Notes: generated from the sequence alone by a model not told the origin. Counted from the first letter of the stretch, positions 9,095-18,850 are shown. The stretch: 64,000 bases of DNA from Mucilaginibacter cryoferens (GCF_014205845.1 NZ_JACHCR010000014.1:1-64000); one strand, 5' to 3'. Translations and numbers: made by a program.

Positions 9095-9436
9095 TCAGGC
9101 GATCATGCTATCTGCCGACCTGTTATCGTGCCGATCCTCCGGCCACTCAACCAAGCTACCTTTTATCGGGTGAAAAGATGGGTAATACCAGATGTACCCA
9201 AAAGTTTCCAGCTCCTTTATACATTTATGATAGGTAGCAGTAGATGCGATCCTACTGTAGGACATAAGCATCCGGCGACTGACCGGAAAAGGATTATTAT
9301 ATCCGCTCTGTTGCCAGCAGACAAACAAAGCATTATACAGGCTTACGTGGGTAGTAAGCAGTTGTGGATTCTTTCCAATTTGCCGTACCCGCTCCGCATA
9401 GGCCGCCACTTCCTTCGTTTTAAGAACTGGTTTCAA
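9095..9436 (-). CDS. small winged-helix-like protein of mobile elements
   Basis: A 113-aa protein not tied to a named family. The core (LYNALFVCWQQSGYNNPF, then PVSRRMLMSYSRIASTATYH, KCIKELETFGYI) looks like the winged-helix repeats seen in replication or plasmid-maintenance proteins: a helix, a 'SRR-LM-YSRI-S-ATYHK-IKEL' recognition segment and a beta-wing ending in YYPSFHPIKGS. Similar small proteins commonly neighbour mobilisation genes in Bacteroidota. Its ATG overlaps the stop of the upstream HTH gene by 4 bp, so the two are co-translated. Confidence 0.65.
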   Translation of the reverse strand: MKPVLKTKEVAAYAERVRQIGKNPQLLTTHVSLYNALFVCWQQSGYNNPFPVSRRMLMSYSRIASTATYHKCIKELETFGYIWYYPSFHPIKGSLVEWPEDRHDNRSADSMIA

Positions 9437-9699
9437 TGTGCACCTCCTTCCAGTACTTTATGAATATCTTCCAGTTTGTAATACATCATACCGCCAATCT
9501 TGGTATAGCTAAGTGTGCCATTGATACGCAGGTTTTGTAAAGTGCCAGGGGAGATGTTTAATAGCTTTCTTACATCTTTGCTTTTTAACCATTGCTTGCT
9601 TTGTCCTTTTCCTGGCTGAAGAATAATTTCTATTTTTTCCAGAAGCTTTTTCTCGAATGCTTCGAGATCCCCTTTTGTAATTAATTCATTTGATGTCAT
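9433..9699 (-). CDS. excisionase-like helix-turn-helix (HTH_17) protein
   Basis: An 88-aa protein with a leading helix (about 1-30) and a MerR/excisionase-type winged HTH: WLKSKDVRKLLNISPGTLQNL, then RINGTLSYTKIGGMMYYKLEDIHKVL. Members of this group serve as excisionases or regulators of integrative elements. It is the first gene of a two-gene unit, overlapping the next gene by 4 bp. A true excisionase would act with an integrase, but no integrase is in the window. Confidence 0.75.
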   Translation of the reverse strand: MTSNELITKGDLEAFEKKLLEKIEIILQPGKGQSKQWLKSKDVRKLLNISPGTLQNLRINGTLSYTKIGGMMYYKLEDIHKVLEGGAH

Positions 9700-9994
9700 T
9701 GTATTAAAATTAATAGTAAGAATGTTTCTTGCCTGCCACTACTTTATGGAATGGCGACTTTTAATCCACAATTGATTGAATTGCAGCTGCTTTTTATATA
9801 ATTCAAATATAAAATATTGTTTTGATAAAATAAAATATGTCAAAACAAATGATTAATTTTGACCTGTTCAATCAGCAAGCAACTTAATTTGGTTTGCTTA
9901 TTTTTGATTGTTCTTGTTAAATCATCAACGGTTAATTAAAAGCAGGGAACACCAAAGGCAATCAAATCGCATCAAAAAATATTTCTAATAAAAA
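9700..9994. other. AT-rich intergenic region between divergent genes
   Basis: Some 295 bp with long AT-rich runs and no plausible gene. It probably holds the promoters of the HTH gene (minus) and the 229-aa gene (plus). I see no clear repeat or exact TAnnTTTG box that I would assign. Confidence 0.4.
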
Positions 9995-10684
9995 GTGAAA
10001 ATAAGTTACAAGACATACTTAAATGACCGCTTAAAACAAGTTGATTTCCATGGTCAGCTCACTTATCCCTTATATATACAGGTGACCTATGAGCGGAAAA
10101 CCATCTTTTTTAAAAGCTATTATTTCGAGTTGTTTGCTAAAGAAAGATATTGCCTTAAAATTCCGGGAACAAGCATTGCAGAAGGGCCGGGCTTACTACA
10201 GGTGATCGGAATGGAAACTGAGGTTATCAAATTCATCGCGAAAAAACATCCGGACGATTTCTCACTTGAAGTATTTAAAAAGGACTATGCCTATTACAGT
10301 AAAGACTTATGTAACGAACTGGAAAGCGGGTTTATAGATTACCTATACACTTTCTTTTATGACGAAGGAATGCCCGCGCTGGCGGAAACGATAAAGACTG
10401 GCAGCAGGTCTACCATTGCCTACGATATAGTGAGGGATTTGAAAATCGCCCTCAATAATAAGGTTTATGATAAGCTTATAGAAAATTCTTTTTACTATGC
10501 GCCGCCTTATTTACCAGTTTACGGTTTTATGAAAGAAATTAAAAAATGGCCGATGTTATGCCTGACAGCAATGGAGTGGGATAATATGGATACAGTCAGG
10601 GCTTTTAAAGAATATGTAGAAGTACATTATCCTGGTATGAAATCGACTGAATTGATCAGGCAGGTCAATAATTGGTCTCCATAA
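9995..10684 (+). CDS. protein with integrase arm-binding-like N terminus, no catalytic domain
   Basis: A 229-aa protein starting at GTG; no upstream in-frame ATG is available and the N terminus fits this start. Residues 1-45 (KISYKTYLNDRLKQVDF, LTYPLYIQVTYERKTIFFKS) resemble the arm-type DNA-binding domain of Bacteroidota tyrosine recombinases (YPIY-R-T-NGKR-F-T pattern). The rest is helical and shows none of the R...HxxR...Y recombinase residues. It may be an accessory DNA-binding factor of the element, or an unrelated protein with a similar strand pattern. The family is unknown to me. Confidence 0.55.
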   Translation: MKISYKTYLNDRLKQVDFHGQLTYPLYIQVTYERKTIFFKSYYFELFAKERYCLKIPGTSIAEGPGLLQVIGMETEVIKFIAKKHPDDFSLEVFKKDYAYYSKDLCNELESGFIDYLYTFFYDEGMPALAETIKTGSRSTIAYDIVRDLKIALNNKVYDKLIENSFYYAPPYLPVYGFMKEIKKWPMLCLTAMEWDNMDTVRAFKEYVEVHYPGMKSTELIRQVNNWSP

Positions 10685-10844
10685 TGTTAAATTTATTAGT
10701 TGGCAAATTTGCCGTTAATAGTGATGATAATAAATAGTTATCTACCATTCAACATTGGATTCGTCAACACTAATTTGTAAATGGAACTTATTAGCCTTGT
10801 GAATTAGTAAAATCTCCTTGGAAGCAGAATCAGTTGTGAACGTC

Positions 10845-13358
10845 TTAAATTAATCTGAGCTGTACTTGATCAAAGTAAGAAAGTTCACCTTGTATATTTT
10901 CAAGCGCACGCTTTACTGCGGCAATATTATCTGGATCACCCAAATTATAGGCAGCATCTATGGTTATTGCTGTTTCACGTGGTATATTCATTTCAATTAA
11001 TCTTCGAATCATGGGCTGATAAGCTCCCATTTCCAAGAATCTCAAAAACATATGTCCGGGAACTCGCATATCATATAATGGCTTTAACAACATTGGTAGC
11101 CCAAACGATATCTTATTCTGCAAAAGGCTGATTGTTTTTTCGATTTTCTCATTAGAATCATAAAAGGTTGAATTCAAAATCCGTTGCAGCGATTGTCCCT
11201 TAAGCCATTTTTCAGCATTCATACAGGCGCTTATAAGTGGATCAGTATTCTCTGTTTCTTGGATGCCGAATAACCTGTTGTAATAAACCGCAAAATTCGT
11301 TTTTAACAACAGTAAAACCCGCTTTAGTTTTATTGCAATATTCTGTTCAGAAGCACTAGTTGGCAAAACCCAGTCTGCCGATAACTTCCACATTGTATTT
11401 AGATCCATTGGATCCCAATAACGGTTTGCCAAGCAGATTTCCTTGCTCACCTCAAGCGTGGTGAGTAATTTCCGTTGAGATTCAATGATATCCGAGCCAA
11501 TAGCGATTCCTACGTCGTTCAGTCGGTACACTGCATCATCTTCATATCGAAGTATAGTTTGCCTTACATAAGTAAGCAAGTAGCCCCAATCCGCGTTCTG
11601 TATCGTTTGACCGGCACCTTTTGACAGATCCCCTACAATGTTCTTTTTATTTGTTTCAAAAGCATTTTTGTAACCGACGGTGATTGACTTTTCTGTGTTT
11701 TCAAACAACGATTTCTGACGATCATTGACTTCATTGAAACTATCTTCATCCATCACATAAGTACGCCCAATAAAGTCTTTTAATAACCTTCCGGCACGAC
11801 CTCTCAAATTCGCAGTTTCATAATCAGTTAGTTTTGACTGATTCCCATTTTGCGAGGAAATTGATAAATTTGGATTTCTAATAATAATATTTTTTACCGG
11901 CAAATTGACACCTTGCAGAAGCGTTGTGGTGCATACAATATTTTTGATCTGCTGTTTTCTGATGCCATCTTCTATTGCATTACGTACGTGATGTGGAAGT
12001 TTACCATTATGGTAGGCGATGCCACTCAAGACAGTGTTGCTCAGCGCAAAATCCTGATGAACTGTTGCGCCTAAGTATGTAGACAATTCGTTTAAATAGG
12101 TATTATCAATATTATCCGAACCCTCTCTCAGCTCTTCCGCCATCTTACGTGAAGCACTTGCTGTAGGGGAAAATATGATATTACTTTCATCAGGGTTGAA
12201 ACAAGACATAAACGCATTAAAGAAACCCATGTATTTCTTCGTATACTGTTTTTGGCCATAGCCTTGTAAAATCTGATCATTTTCAATTTTTATAGACAGT
12301 GGTTCGCCATTGAGATCACAATACTGTTTAAATCGAAATTCCTTATTGGTTATTCTTTTCAAAGAATAGGTCAGGTTGACCACCGGTGAATTTTTAGTAG
12401 AGGCTTTATAGCCATCTATTCCAAAAATATCTTTTCCTAAGATGTCAATATTTGTAACACGCGGACCCGAAATAATGATCTTGTCTATTATTATCGCGTT
12501 CTTGATATCTATCATTAAATCGAATAATATTTTAGACCGCTGATCCTCGCCATCACTCACCCGCTCTACGTTTTGAATTTCATCTACTACCAGTAAGCGA
12601 AGGTGGTGAAAAGGTTTTTCGGCCTGACTAAAAGCAGCTATCGCCTTTTCTTGGGTTAGCACATAAATGATATTATCTGTAAATCGTTGGGGATTATAGG
12701 ATGTCTCTACATCAATATTAACTTGAAAGAGTTTTAACTGTTGTTTAATATCGGTGGCGACCTGAGCAACTAAACTCAAGGTCGGAACGATGTAAAAGAT
12801 GGTGCCAAGTTTTTCCAACAACAGCTCCATCATTTTTATTAAAATAATATACGATTTTCCCGCGGAGGTTGGCGCGGATATGCCAACCATTTGCTGAGAA
12901 GATATTGCATCCCAAACTTCTTTTTGAAAGCTGGTGATCAAAAATGTTCTTTCAGCAACGCGGATTTGAAATTTAATTTGCCCAATCGAAACAGCAAATT
13001 GGTTCATTAAAGTGCTCCGACCTGCAAAAGCGTTCCCTGAACCAAAGTTTTCATCCAACATCGTTGCTGTGGGGGCAAATCCACGTCTCGTTAAGAACAA
13101 AACGAGATATTGCTCAATACCGGGCCACTTCTTTTTGCTATACGTCCAAAGCAAAGCAGATATTACCACTAAGTGTCTGTCAGCTTCCTCCGTCTGTTGC
13201 TGCGAAAGGTCATCTAATACAAATATCACCTCACCGACAAAGTCTTCTGTGATCTCAAAGCTAAAAGATGGAATAAACTTAAATTTTGCGGCGTTAAACC
13301 GCAAGTCGATTCTCAATAGCTCATCGAGTACGACTTTTGTTCGTTGCATATCCATCAT
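10845..13358 (-). CDS. hamB: Hachiman HamB-like superfamily 2 helicase
   Basis: An 837-aa DEAD/DEAH-type helicase. Visible motifs: Walker A SAPTSAGKSYIIL (about residue 160), motif II VVDEIQN (about 262), motif III-like IIISGPRVTN, and motif VI ANLRGRAGRLLKDFIGRTYV (about 520). The last 300 residues are a helical C-terminal region as in Ski2-like and HamB helicases. HamB works with the HamA nuclease in Hachiman anti-phage defence, sensing damaged or invading DNA and releasing the nuclease. The ATG overlaps the HamA stop by 4 bp, so the genes are translationally coupled. It lies directly beside the mobilisation module, consistent with mobile cargo. Confidence 0.85.
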   Translation of the reverse strand: MMDMQRTKVVLDELLRIDLRFNAAKFKFIPSFSFEITEDFVGEVIFVLDDLSQQQTEEADRHLVVISALLWTYSKKKWPGIEQYLVLFLTRRGFAPTATMLDENFGSGNAFAGRSTLMNQFAVSIGQIKFQIRVAERTFLITSFQKEVWDAISSQQMVGISAPTSAGKSYIILIKMMELLLEKLGTIFYIVPTLSLVAQVATDIKQQLKLFQVNIDVETSYNPQRFTDNIIYVLTQEKAIAAFSQAEKPFHHLRLLVVDEIQNVERVSDGEDQRSKILFDLMIDIKNAIIIDKIIISGPRVTNIDILGKDIFGIDGYKASTKNSPVVNLTYSLKRITNKEFRFKQYCDLNGEPLSIKIENDQILQGYGQKQYTKKYMGFFNAFMSCFNPDESNIIFSPTASASRKMAEELREGSDNIDNTYLNELSTYLGATVHQDFALSNTVLSGIAYHNGKLPHHVRNAIEDGIRKQQIKNIVCTTTLLQGVNLPVKNIIIRNPNLSISSQNGNQSKLTDYETANLRGRAGRLLKDFIGRTYVMDEDSFNEVNDRQKSLFENTEKSITVGYKNAFETNKKNIVGDLSKGAGQTIQNADWGYLLTYVRQTILRYEDDAVYRLNDVGIAIGSDIIESQRKLLTTLEVSKEICLANRYWDPMDLNTMWKLSADWVLPTSASEQNIAIKLKRVLLLLKTNFAVYYNRLFGIQETENTDPLISACMNAEKWLKGQSLQRILNSTFYDSNEKIEKTISLLQNKISFGLPMLLKPLYDMRVPGHMFLRFLEMGAYQPMIRRLIEMNIPRETAITIDAAYNLGDPDNIAAVKRALENIQGELSYFDQVQLRLI

Positions 13359-14278
13359 TTCCCTATTAGTTTCTGGAACGATTTAAGCAACTCTGCCATT
13401 TCCCATAAGGGGAAAAATATATAATTGAACCTTGGTAATAATTCGGGGGGCACATTATCAAAAATAGTTTTGTCGACTTTTTGGGTCCGATCTTCGACGA
13501 TTGATAATATACTTTTCTTTTTCTCCAACTCACTCGCCCCGGTTACTTTATTCGTCTCGTTATAAAGTACTATAGACACCAAATGAATCTCTACGGGATT
13601 TAACTGACCATTTTTGTAAGCTTTGGCAATTGGAACAAGTTCATCATCCAAAAAATCGTCATATATATACAATTTCAGCTCTTTACGATGATTGGTGAAG
13701 TTTTCATGGATGCTTTCAACCGCAATTTTAAAAGCGCTATTAAATTGATATTTACTCGAATATGCTTTGGCTTCACCGAGATAAATTAAGTGTTTGCCAT
13801 CAGAAAAATTGTAATGAATAGCATCTGCACCATATCGTTCCATGTTTGCCGATGTGGTCAAAGGCATTTTTCTTAATAATGGAACTGCATCAAAAAATAC
13901 TTGGAGTAGATTAAATAAAACCAATTCGCCGAACTGCCCTTGAAGAAAAATCTCTTCCGTTTCGGAGTTTTTAAATTTTTGAAAGGTTACTTGACGAAGC
14001 GCGGACTGGGCGTTTCTATCGGACCGCCCCTCTTCGGTTATCATCTTATCAATAATGTCTTTTGCCTTTTTATTACTATAAATCCATTCAGGGATCGTAT
14101 TTACTAACTCTTCACAAAACTCATTCCGAAACTCCTGCAGATCCACCCAGTTTATACAGGTTGCTAAGTGGTCTTTCTTAGGAACAATATCAAATTCTTG
14201 ACGAACCCAATAAACATGGTTCATCATGGCATCTGTATAAGATCTTAGTAGTTTTAATTTTTCAGGAGAAAGTTCCAA
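13355..14278 (-). CDS. hamA: Hachiman HamA-like nuclease (DUF1837)
   Basis: A 307-aa protein with the DUF1837/HamA C-terminal domain. The PD-(D/E)XK-type core is visible: E118 in GQFGELVLFNLL, D152 in YGADAIHYNF, and E169-x-K171 in LGEAKAYSSK. In Hachiman systems HamA cleaves DNA when HamB licenses it. The start is TTG at 14278: a stop codon lies in frame just upstream and the first internal ATGs (residues 18-19) would cut the first helix. It is first in a two-gene operon. Assignment rests on the HamA motif plus the coupled helicase; the order hamA then hamB matches known loci. Confidence 0.85.
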   Translation of the reverse strand: MELSPEKLKLLRSYTDAMMNHVYWVRQEFDIVPKKDHLATCINWVDLQEFRNEFCEELVNTIPEWIYSNKKAKDIIDKMITEEGRSDRNAQSALRQVTFQKFKNSETEEIFLQGQFGELVLFNLLQVFFDAVPLLRKMPLTTSANMERYGADAIHYNFSDGKHLIYLGEAKAYSSKYQFNSAFKIAVESIHENFTNHRKELKLYIYDDFLDDELVPIAKAYKNGQLNPVEIHLVSIVLYNETNKVTGASELEKKKSILSIVEDRTQKVDKTIFDNVPPELLPRFNYIFFPLWEMAELLKSFQKLIGK

Positions 14279-14462
14279 CGGATAAAGTTTAAGTTAGGTG
14301 TAATGGACACATTCTCAAATTTATATGCTCATTGCAAAGCGCAATGTACAAAGACTTTCAAGAACATCAAAAGCGTGTATGTGATTAATTTAATGGCAAT
14401 AATTCAGCATGGATAGTGCAGAAAATGATATAATCTTTAATTAAAAGCAACGTAGTTGACAA

Positions 14463-15836
14463 TTACGATATTGCCATTCTCTCCTGCAATTTACCGATTT
14501 GTTCCAAAAATCCCACGAATGCATCCATCGCACCTTGTTTGGAGGTTGTGAGGACTTCGTAGATCCCAGAATCAGATGTTATGGTGTACTCAGAGTAAGC
14601 GCAAACCGGAATCTGGCGGTTGTTATTAAACCTACGGTCCGGCCCTCCATGTTTGTTGACGTAGCGCCAGGTTTGATCAACAATTTTGGCATCGCGTGGC
14701 ACGTTTTCATCTTCTATAAAACGGGTCGTAAAACCATCAATACGCAGGTTTTTATAAAACACAGCTGCGAACGTTTTGTCACGTTTCACCAACAAGCGTT
14801 CAGGAAGGAAGTAAAACTCCAGGTTACTTAGTTTTAAGCACGGTATCGCTACGTTAGTGGAGAAATAGGCAAGGGGAGTCTGATTTGCGGAAATACTCCT
14901 TACTGCAACTCTGTTGATCAGTTTACCAGCACCTCCCGTACGTTTATAATCATTGGTCTGTCTCGCGTCGACGTATTGCCAGATCCTGGCTGAACCTGCA
15001 AAGTTTAAGAAATGCGCGCTGAATTGTTCGTATACCTGCTTGAACTGGTCGTCCATTTCGTAATGCAATGACATCTCAAACCGGCTTTTGTCCAACTTTT
15101 TGAGCCATCGTATGAGTATTATGAAGAAAAGAATACCACCTGCCAGCTCATAAGGCGCATAAGGATTAGATAGGTAAAGTTCTTCGCTATCGATTTGTTC
15201 TTGATGGACATGGTTCATCGTGGCGAACCGACGGGCAATAAACCCGATAGAATCTTTAAAGCCAACCTTTAACCATTTGCTGTTTGTAGAATCAAGCAAT
15301 GGTAGCTTTTCATCCATGACGGCGGCTTTCAGAATCGGCGATTTCGCACTTGCCGCCTTTCGAATGTTAACGCCCGGGTAAAAAGTAATCTGTGCGAAGA
15401 TACTATCGGTAGCAGGCTGGAGAAGCACTTTACGCGTGCTGAAGGTTGTAAATCCCATAATCAGCAGAAATACGATCAGTGGCAATACACCAAACCAGCC
15501 CACATAAGAAGCTTTACCCGCTTTCTCCGTCAATTCGTTTACGAATGCCTTAGAATCCGTATCCGTTAGCTGCGCAATGTCAGCTGAAGCAATATTATGC
15601 ACTTGTTCGTAGGAGACAGCGGGCAACATTTGCGGTTCAGCCGGGCGCTGTGAGGATGGTCCACCGGAGATCTTTTGACGATAACTTATTCCGTGGGAAC
15701 TTAAGTTAACATAGGTGCCCCGTGGGCCGAAATTAACCCTTGCGCCTTTTACCCCAACCGAGTAGCTGATGCCACCTTTGGATAGATTGATTCGGAACGG
15801 CCCGGAGCCGAATGATTTACGATATGACCAGCCCAT
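14463..15836 (-). CDS. DUF4236 membrane protein with SH3-like domain
   Basis: A 457-aa protein. Residues 1-55 form a DUF4236 domain (WSYRKSFGSGPFRINLSKGG, then GVKGARVNFGPRGTYVNL). Next come a transmembrane helix (about 110-130, GWFGVLPLIVFLLIMGF), a bacterial SH3-like domain (about 140-205, with VNIRKAASAKSPIL and WLKVGFKDSIGFIARRFA), a second helix (about 225-245) and a cytoplasmic-looking C-terminal domain of about 200 residues with no motif I know. The topology would put the SH3 part in the periplasm. It is the last gene of the four-gene operon beginning at 19129, 26 bp after the vWA-like gene. The function is unknown; the SH3 domain suggests contact with peptidoglycan or a partner protein. 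Confidence 0.7.
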   Translation of the reverse strand: MGWSYRKSFGSGPFRINLSKGGISYSVGVKGARVNFGPRGTYVNLSSHGISYRQKISGGPSSQRPAEPQMLPAVSYEQVHNIASADIAQLTDTDSKAFVNELTEKAGKASYVGWFGVLPLIVFLLIMGFTTFSTRKVLLQPATDSIFAQITFYPGVNIRKAASAKSPILKAAVMDEKLPLLDSTNSKWLKVGFKDSIGFIARRFATMNHVHQEQIDSEELYLSNPYAPYELAGGILFFIILIRWLKKLDKSRFEMSLHYEMDDQFKQVYEQFSAHFLNFAGSARIWQYVDARQTNDYKRTGGAGKLINRVAVRSISANQTPLAYFSTNVAIPCLKLSNLEFYFLPERLLVKRDKTFAAVFYKNLRIDGFTTRFIEDENVPRDAKIVDQTWRYVNKHGGPDRRFNNNRQIPVCAYSEYTITSDSGIYEVLTTSKQGAMDAFVGFLEQIGKLQERMAIS

Positions 15837-15862
15837 AATTGTGATAAGGTTTGGTGAAAATA

Positions 15863-16822
15863 TTACTGCTCTGTCTTTTTTTCGACATTCAGGAAATCAA
15901 GGATAATCTTTTCGGCCTCATTTTTAGAATTCGCCATTGGCCTTAGTTCAAATCGTCGAACTTTGGATTCTTTTAGCCAATTTGACCAGAAGAGTTTGAT
16001 AATCTCCAGGTCTGTAGGATGCACCGTAGCTGCGCCAACTTTTGACCTCGAGCGGTCGTACAGTTCAAGCACGAGGATTTCAAGATTTTTGAGGTTGTCA
16101 TTCTGAACCGGTTTTATTCGATATTGCTTATTTTTCTTAAAAAAGTTGGCCATCTCGGCTTCACCAGAGGCAAGATAGGCATCTCTAAAACGGTCTACGG
16201 TCTTTTTACTTAGATCAAAGCCCTTATCGTAAATGCCCGCTTCGATGTAACCGTCCGTAGTCAATATTAGGACATTTCGGTAACTGTTCGTATAAGTGTT
16301 ATTCTCATCAGCGATCGATTTCTCATCAGGCAGAACGGCCGCATTGTCCATTCCTTCATTTAAGTAAGTCCAAATATCAGCGCCAAAGTTTTGGTGTTCG
16401 GCGGCTTTGTTTACCCTTTGAAATTCCGACACAAGACTCGTAAGATCTTTTCGCAACGTTTGCTTAACATTATTCCTCTCTTTAATGTAATCGATTCTCG
16501 CATTTTGATTCGGGAATCGGCCAAAATCAATAGTTAGTTTATCTGTGTTAACTTTGTACTGGTTAATCAAACCCTTGTTTATAAAATCGATGCGTAATTT
16601 GTCTTTTTGATTTTCGCTACGATGGCTTCGCAAGATTGATGGATATAGGTTTGATGTCAATAAGCCAAGTATTTGAGCGTCATCCAATGGACGTCGATAT
16701 AAGCTCGCATTTACCCTATTCGACAGGTCGGCTGCAAACGTAATATTGTAATGTGTTATGACGTATTTTTTTGAGCTAAAAGGCAGCAGGACTAGTAGCC
16801 CCGCGATCAATAATTTATTCAC
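15863..16822 (-). CDS. exported protein with degenerate von Willebrand A-like domain
   Basis: A 319-aa protein with a GTG start whose codon overlaps the stop region of the preceding gene by 8 bp. Residues 1-16 form a signal or anchor segment (NKLLIAGLLVLLPFSS). The fold resembles a vWA domain: strand plus DLSNR at 32-36 (the MIDAS would be DxSxS, so the second Ser is Arg), and a later strand with TTDG (188-191). In between are charged helices. vWA proteins bind partners through a metal ion; the incomplete MIDAS means metal binding is doubtful. It sits between the PLD-like and DUF4236 genes in one operon, so these may form an envelope complex. The domain call is by pattern only. Confidence 0.5.
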   Translation of the reverse strand: MNKLLIAGLLVLLPFSSKKYVITHYNITFAADLSNRVNASLYRRPLDDAQILGLLTSNLYPSILRSHRSENQKDKLRIDFINKGLINQYKVNTDKLTIDFGRFPNQNARIDYIKERNNVKQTLRKDLTSLVSEFQRVNKAAEHQNFGADIWTYLNEGMDNAAVLPDEKSIADENNTYTNSYRNVLILTTDGYIEAGIYDKGFDLSKKTVDRFRDAYLASGEAEMANFFKKNKQYRIKPVQNDNLKNLEILVLELYDRSRSKVGAATVHPTDLEIIKLFWSNWLKESKVRRFELRPMANSKNEAEKIILDFLNVEKKTEQ

Positions 16823-18815
16823 CGGTATTAAATTTTACGCGTTTGTCGACCCTGTCAGTATACAGTTTTTCTTTTTGCCAGGCTATAGCTATTTCGGTGG
16901 CCTGCGCTGTTTTTGAATTCGCTTTTGGAATAGCGTATTCTTGATAAAGAAAGTCATTCCAGCCTTCCAGGAAGACGTTAATTCGGTCTTTCAAAGCATC
17001 AACAGAAATAGGCAGATTGTCTGACTGAATATGCATTACATAAATTGAGGCGATTTTGTCGATCGTTTCCAGATCAGTGATCAGTTTGCTTTGTTTCCTT
17101 TGCAGCTCATCAGCCAATCTTAGCGGTAGATTAGCCAATTCCTGAATAAGTAGCTTGATATCCGACTTTAGACGAATCACCTGTTTGTCCACCATGCTTA
17201 TTTCCTCTTTAAGCGTCATAATCTTTGCAAGATTTACTTCTAAATCAGCCCTTAATTGCTTAACGAGCATTTGATTCTTCTGAGTTAGGATGTCAGGATC
17301 CCGGTCTTCAAAAAGCTGCATCAGTTTTTTTAACGCAAACTTGAACATGAGTAAGCCCAATGCACCAAAAACAAAGACGAGGTAAAAGTTCGTGTCAGAA
17401 AATGCGATGTTCCAGATCCAAGGCGTATTGACATTACCACGAGCATAATTCACTTCGTAAATCGATTGAGTGACCTTATAAGCCACCGCACCATCCAGAA
17501 AAATTATCCCAGTCCAAAAAATCAGGTGATTTACCCATTTTGTTTTAATGAATCTGTCCGCCATTGCAAAAGAAAGAGGTATAAAAACGAACAAGCAAAT
17601 GAATACAAAAGCCACCCAACCCTTTTCTACTGCTTTACTTATTGCATGCGCATTAAATATTTGCGGAACAGCTATAGGAATGTTCTGCGCTTCAGCTTCT
17701 TTTGCATCGCCTACGCTAAAAAGTAAAATGTAAGCGGCCGAAGAATAGAAGACGAACAGATAACTAAGAAGTGCGACGTTAAAAATGGCCGTAGGGATGA
17801 GTTCATACCATTTTATCTTCGGTGTAAAGAACTCTAATTCTGATTTTTTAATTTCGGTGTTCAGTTCCTCATTCTGCCGTTCAATAAATGGGATTTTATC
17901 TTTCTGGATCTGTTCGATATTTCGTTCCAAAACCGCGACCTCCGATTCTGCACCACTTTTTTCATTTTCTAAGTTTGTTTTATTTATAGCGTTGTTTTTC
18001 GAACAATGATCAATTTCGAGTTCGCATGTTTTGGTCAAGGCATCACGCGTTTTTATGCGGTGCTCATCGATTTTCGTTTGAAGACGCTTTTTTTTATCGT
18101 CAATCACATCGATATCATTGATGAAAACCGAATATACGGTATCGAAAGCCTTACTAAGGACCTGGTGATCTCCGCTGTTTAGTTTCGATCGCTCAAAGCC
18201 CTGTTCCCGTAATAGCTTCCGATCAAAGCTTCCGATCTCAGCTGCAATCATCGAGTCCAAGACTTTTTCAAATTCCTCACCTGCCTTTAGCGGCAATGTT
18301 ATCGGGATTGGCGTCGGCCTTTCTGGTGAGTTCCGACCAACCTCACTGTGTTCTATGCCACTTTGAATGTCGACAATTCGCTGTTTTATAGTGTTAAAGT
18401 TGTTAATTAGTGATTGGACCGTCTGCTCGTGATTGGTTTTGATAATACTTTCGTGATTATTCTTTTTGGCATTGACCGTCCAATTGTAGGAACCGTGTAA
18501 AGCAAGACGTTTATCAATCACACAAAATTTTTGGTTCATGATGCCATAACCAATGTTTTTAATTTTATTGACGATAGCGCCTTTTGCTACTAAAAGGTTG
18601 AAATCCAGTTTTTCGTTTTCCTGGTTGTCCGCAACGATTATCTCGACATGGACACCTTCGGCAATTTTATCGAGGACCACCGCGAATAATTCATCGTCGG
18701 TAAACCAAGCTGTAGCGATAAGTATTTCAAATTCTGCATGCTGTAGTGCCGCAAGTATAGTCGCAAAAATCTCTTTATTGTCGTCGATTACCTGTTGGTC
18801 GATTGTATCTATCAT
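16815..18815 (-). CDS. membrane protein with PLD-like domain lacking the catalytic histidine
   Basis: A 666-aa protein. Residues 1-150 form one phospholipase D-like domain: ATAWFTDDELFAVVLDKIAEG, then the HKD position MNQKFCVID (94-101) and LHGSYNWTVNA. In HxKx4D enzymes the first residue is His; here it is Asn94, while Lys96 and Asp101 remain. The following NNHESI keeps the usual N..E. A coiled coil (about 230-330), four membrane helices (about 340-490) and a second long coiled coil (about 495-585) follow. The loss of His suggests a binding or sensing role rather than catalysis. It is the second gene of the operon, 35 bp after the Cas2-like gene. Confidence 0.7.
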   Translation of the reverse strand: MIDTIDQQVIDDNKEIFATILAALQHAEFEILIATAWFTDDELFAVVLDKIAEGVHVEIIVADNQENEKLDFNLLVAKGAIVNKIKNIGYGIMNQKFCVIDKRLALHGSYNWTVNAKKNNHESIIKTNHEQTVQSLINNFNTIKQRIVDIQSGIEHSEVGRNSPERPTPIPITLPLKAGEEFEKVLDSMIAAEIGSFDRKLLREQGFERSKLNSGDHQVLSKAFDTVYSVFINDIDVIDDKKKRLQTKIDEHRIKTRDALTKTCELEIDHCSKNNAINKTNLENEKSGAESEVAVLERNIEQIQKDKIPFIERQNEELNTEIKKSELEFFTPKIKWYELIPTAIFNVALLSYLFVFYSSAAYILLFSVGDAKEAEAQNIPIAVPQIFNAHAISKAVEKGWVAFVFICLFVFIPLSFAMADRFIKTKWVNHLIFWTGIIFLDGAVAYKVTQSIYEVNYARGNVNTPWIWNIAFSDTNFYLVFVFGALGLLMFKFALKKLMQLFEDRDPDILTQKNQMLVKQLRADLEVNLAKIMTLKEEISMVDKQVIRLKSDIKLLIQELANLPLRLADELQRKQSKLITDLETIDKIASIYVMHIQSDNLPISVDALKDRINVFLEGWNDFLYQEYAIPKANSKTAQATEIAIAWQKEKLYTDRVDKRVKFNTGE

Positions 18816-18850
18816 GTGATAAGGTTTAGGCCAATATTAAAGTTCAAGAA

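Noticed and set aside
8990..9463. 157-aa plus-strand frame
   Set aside because: Lies opposite the well-supported 113-aa gene and shows no domain; a shadow frame.
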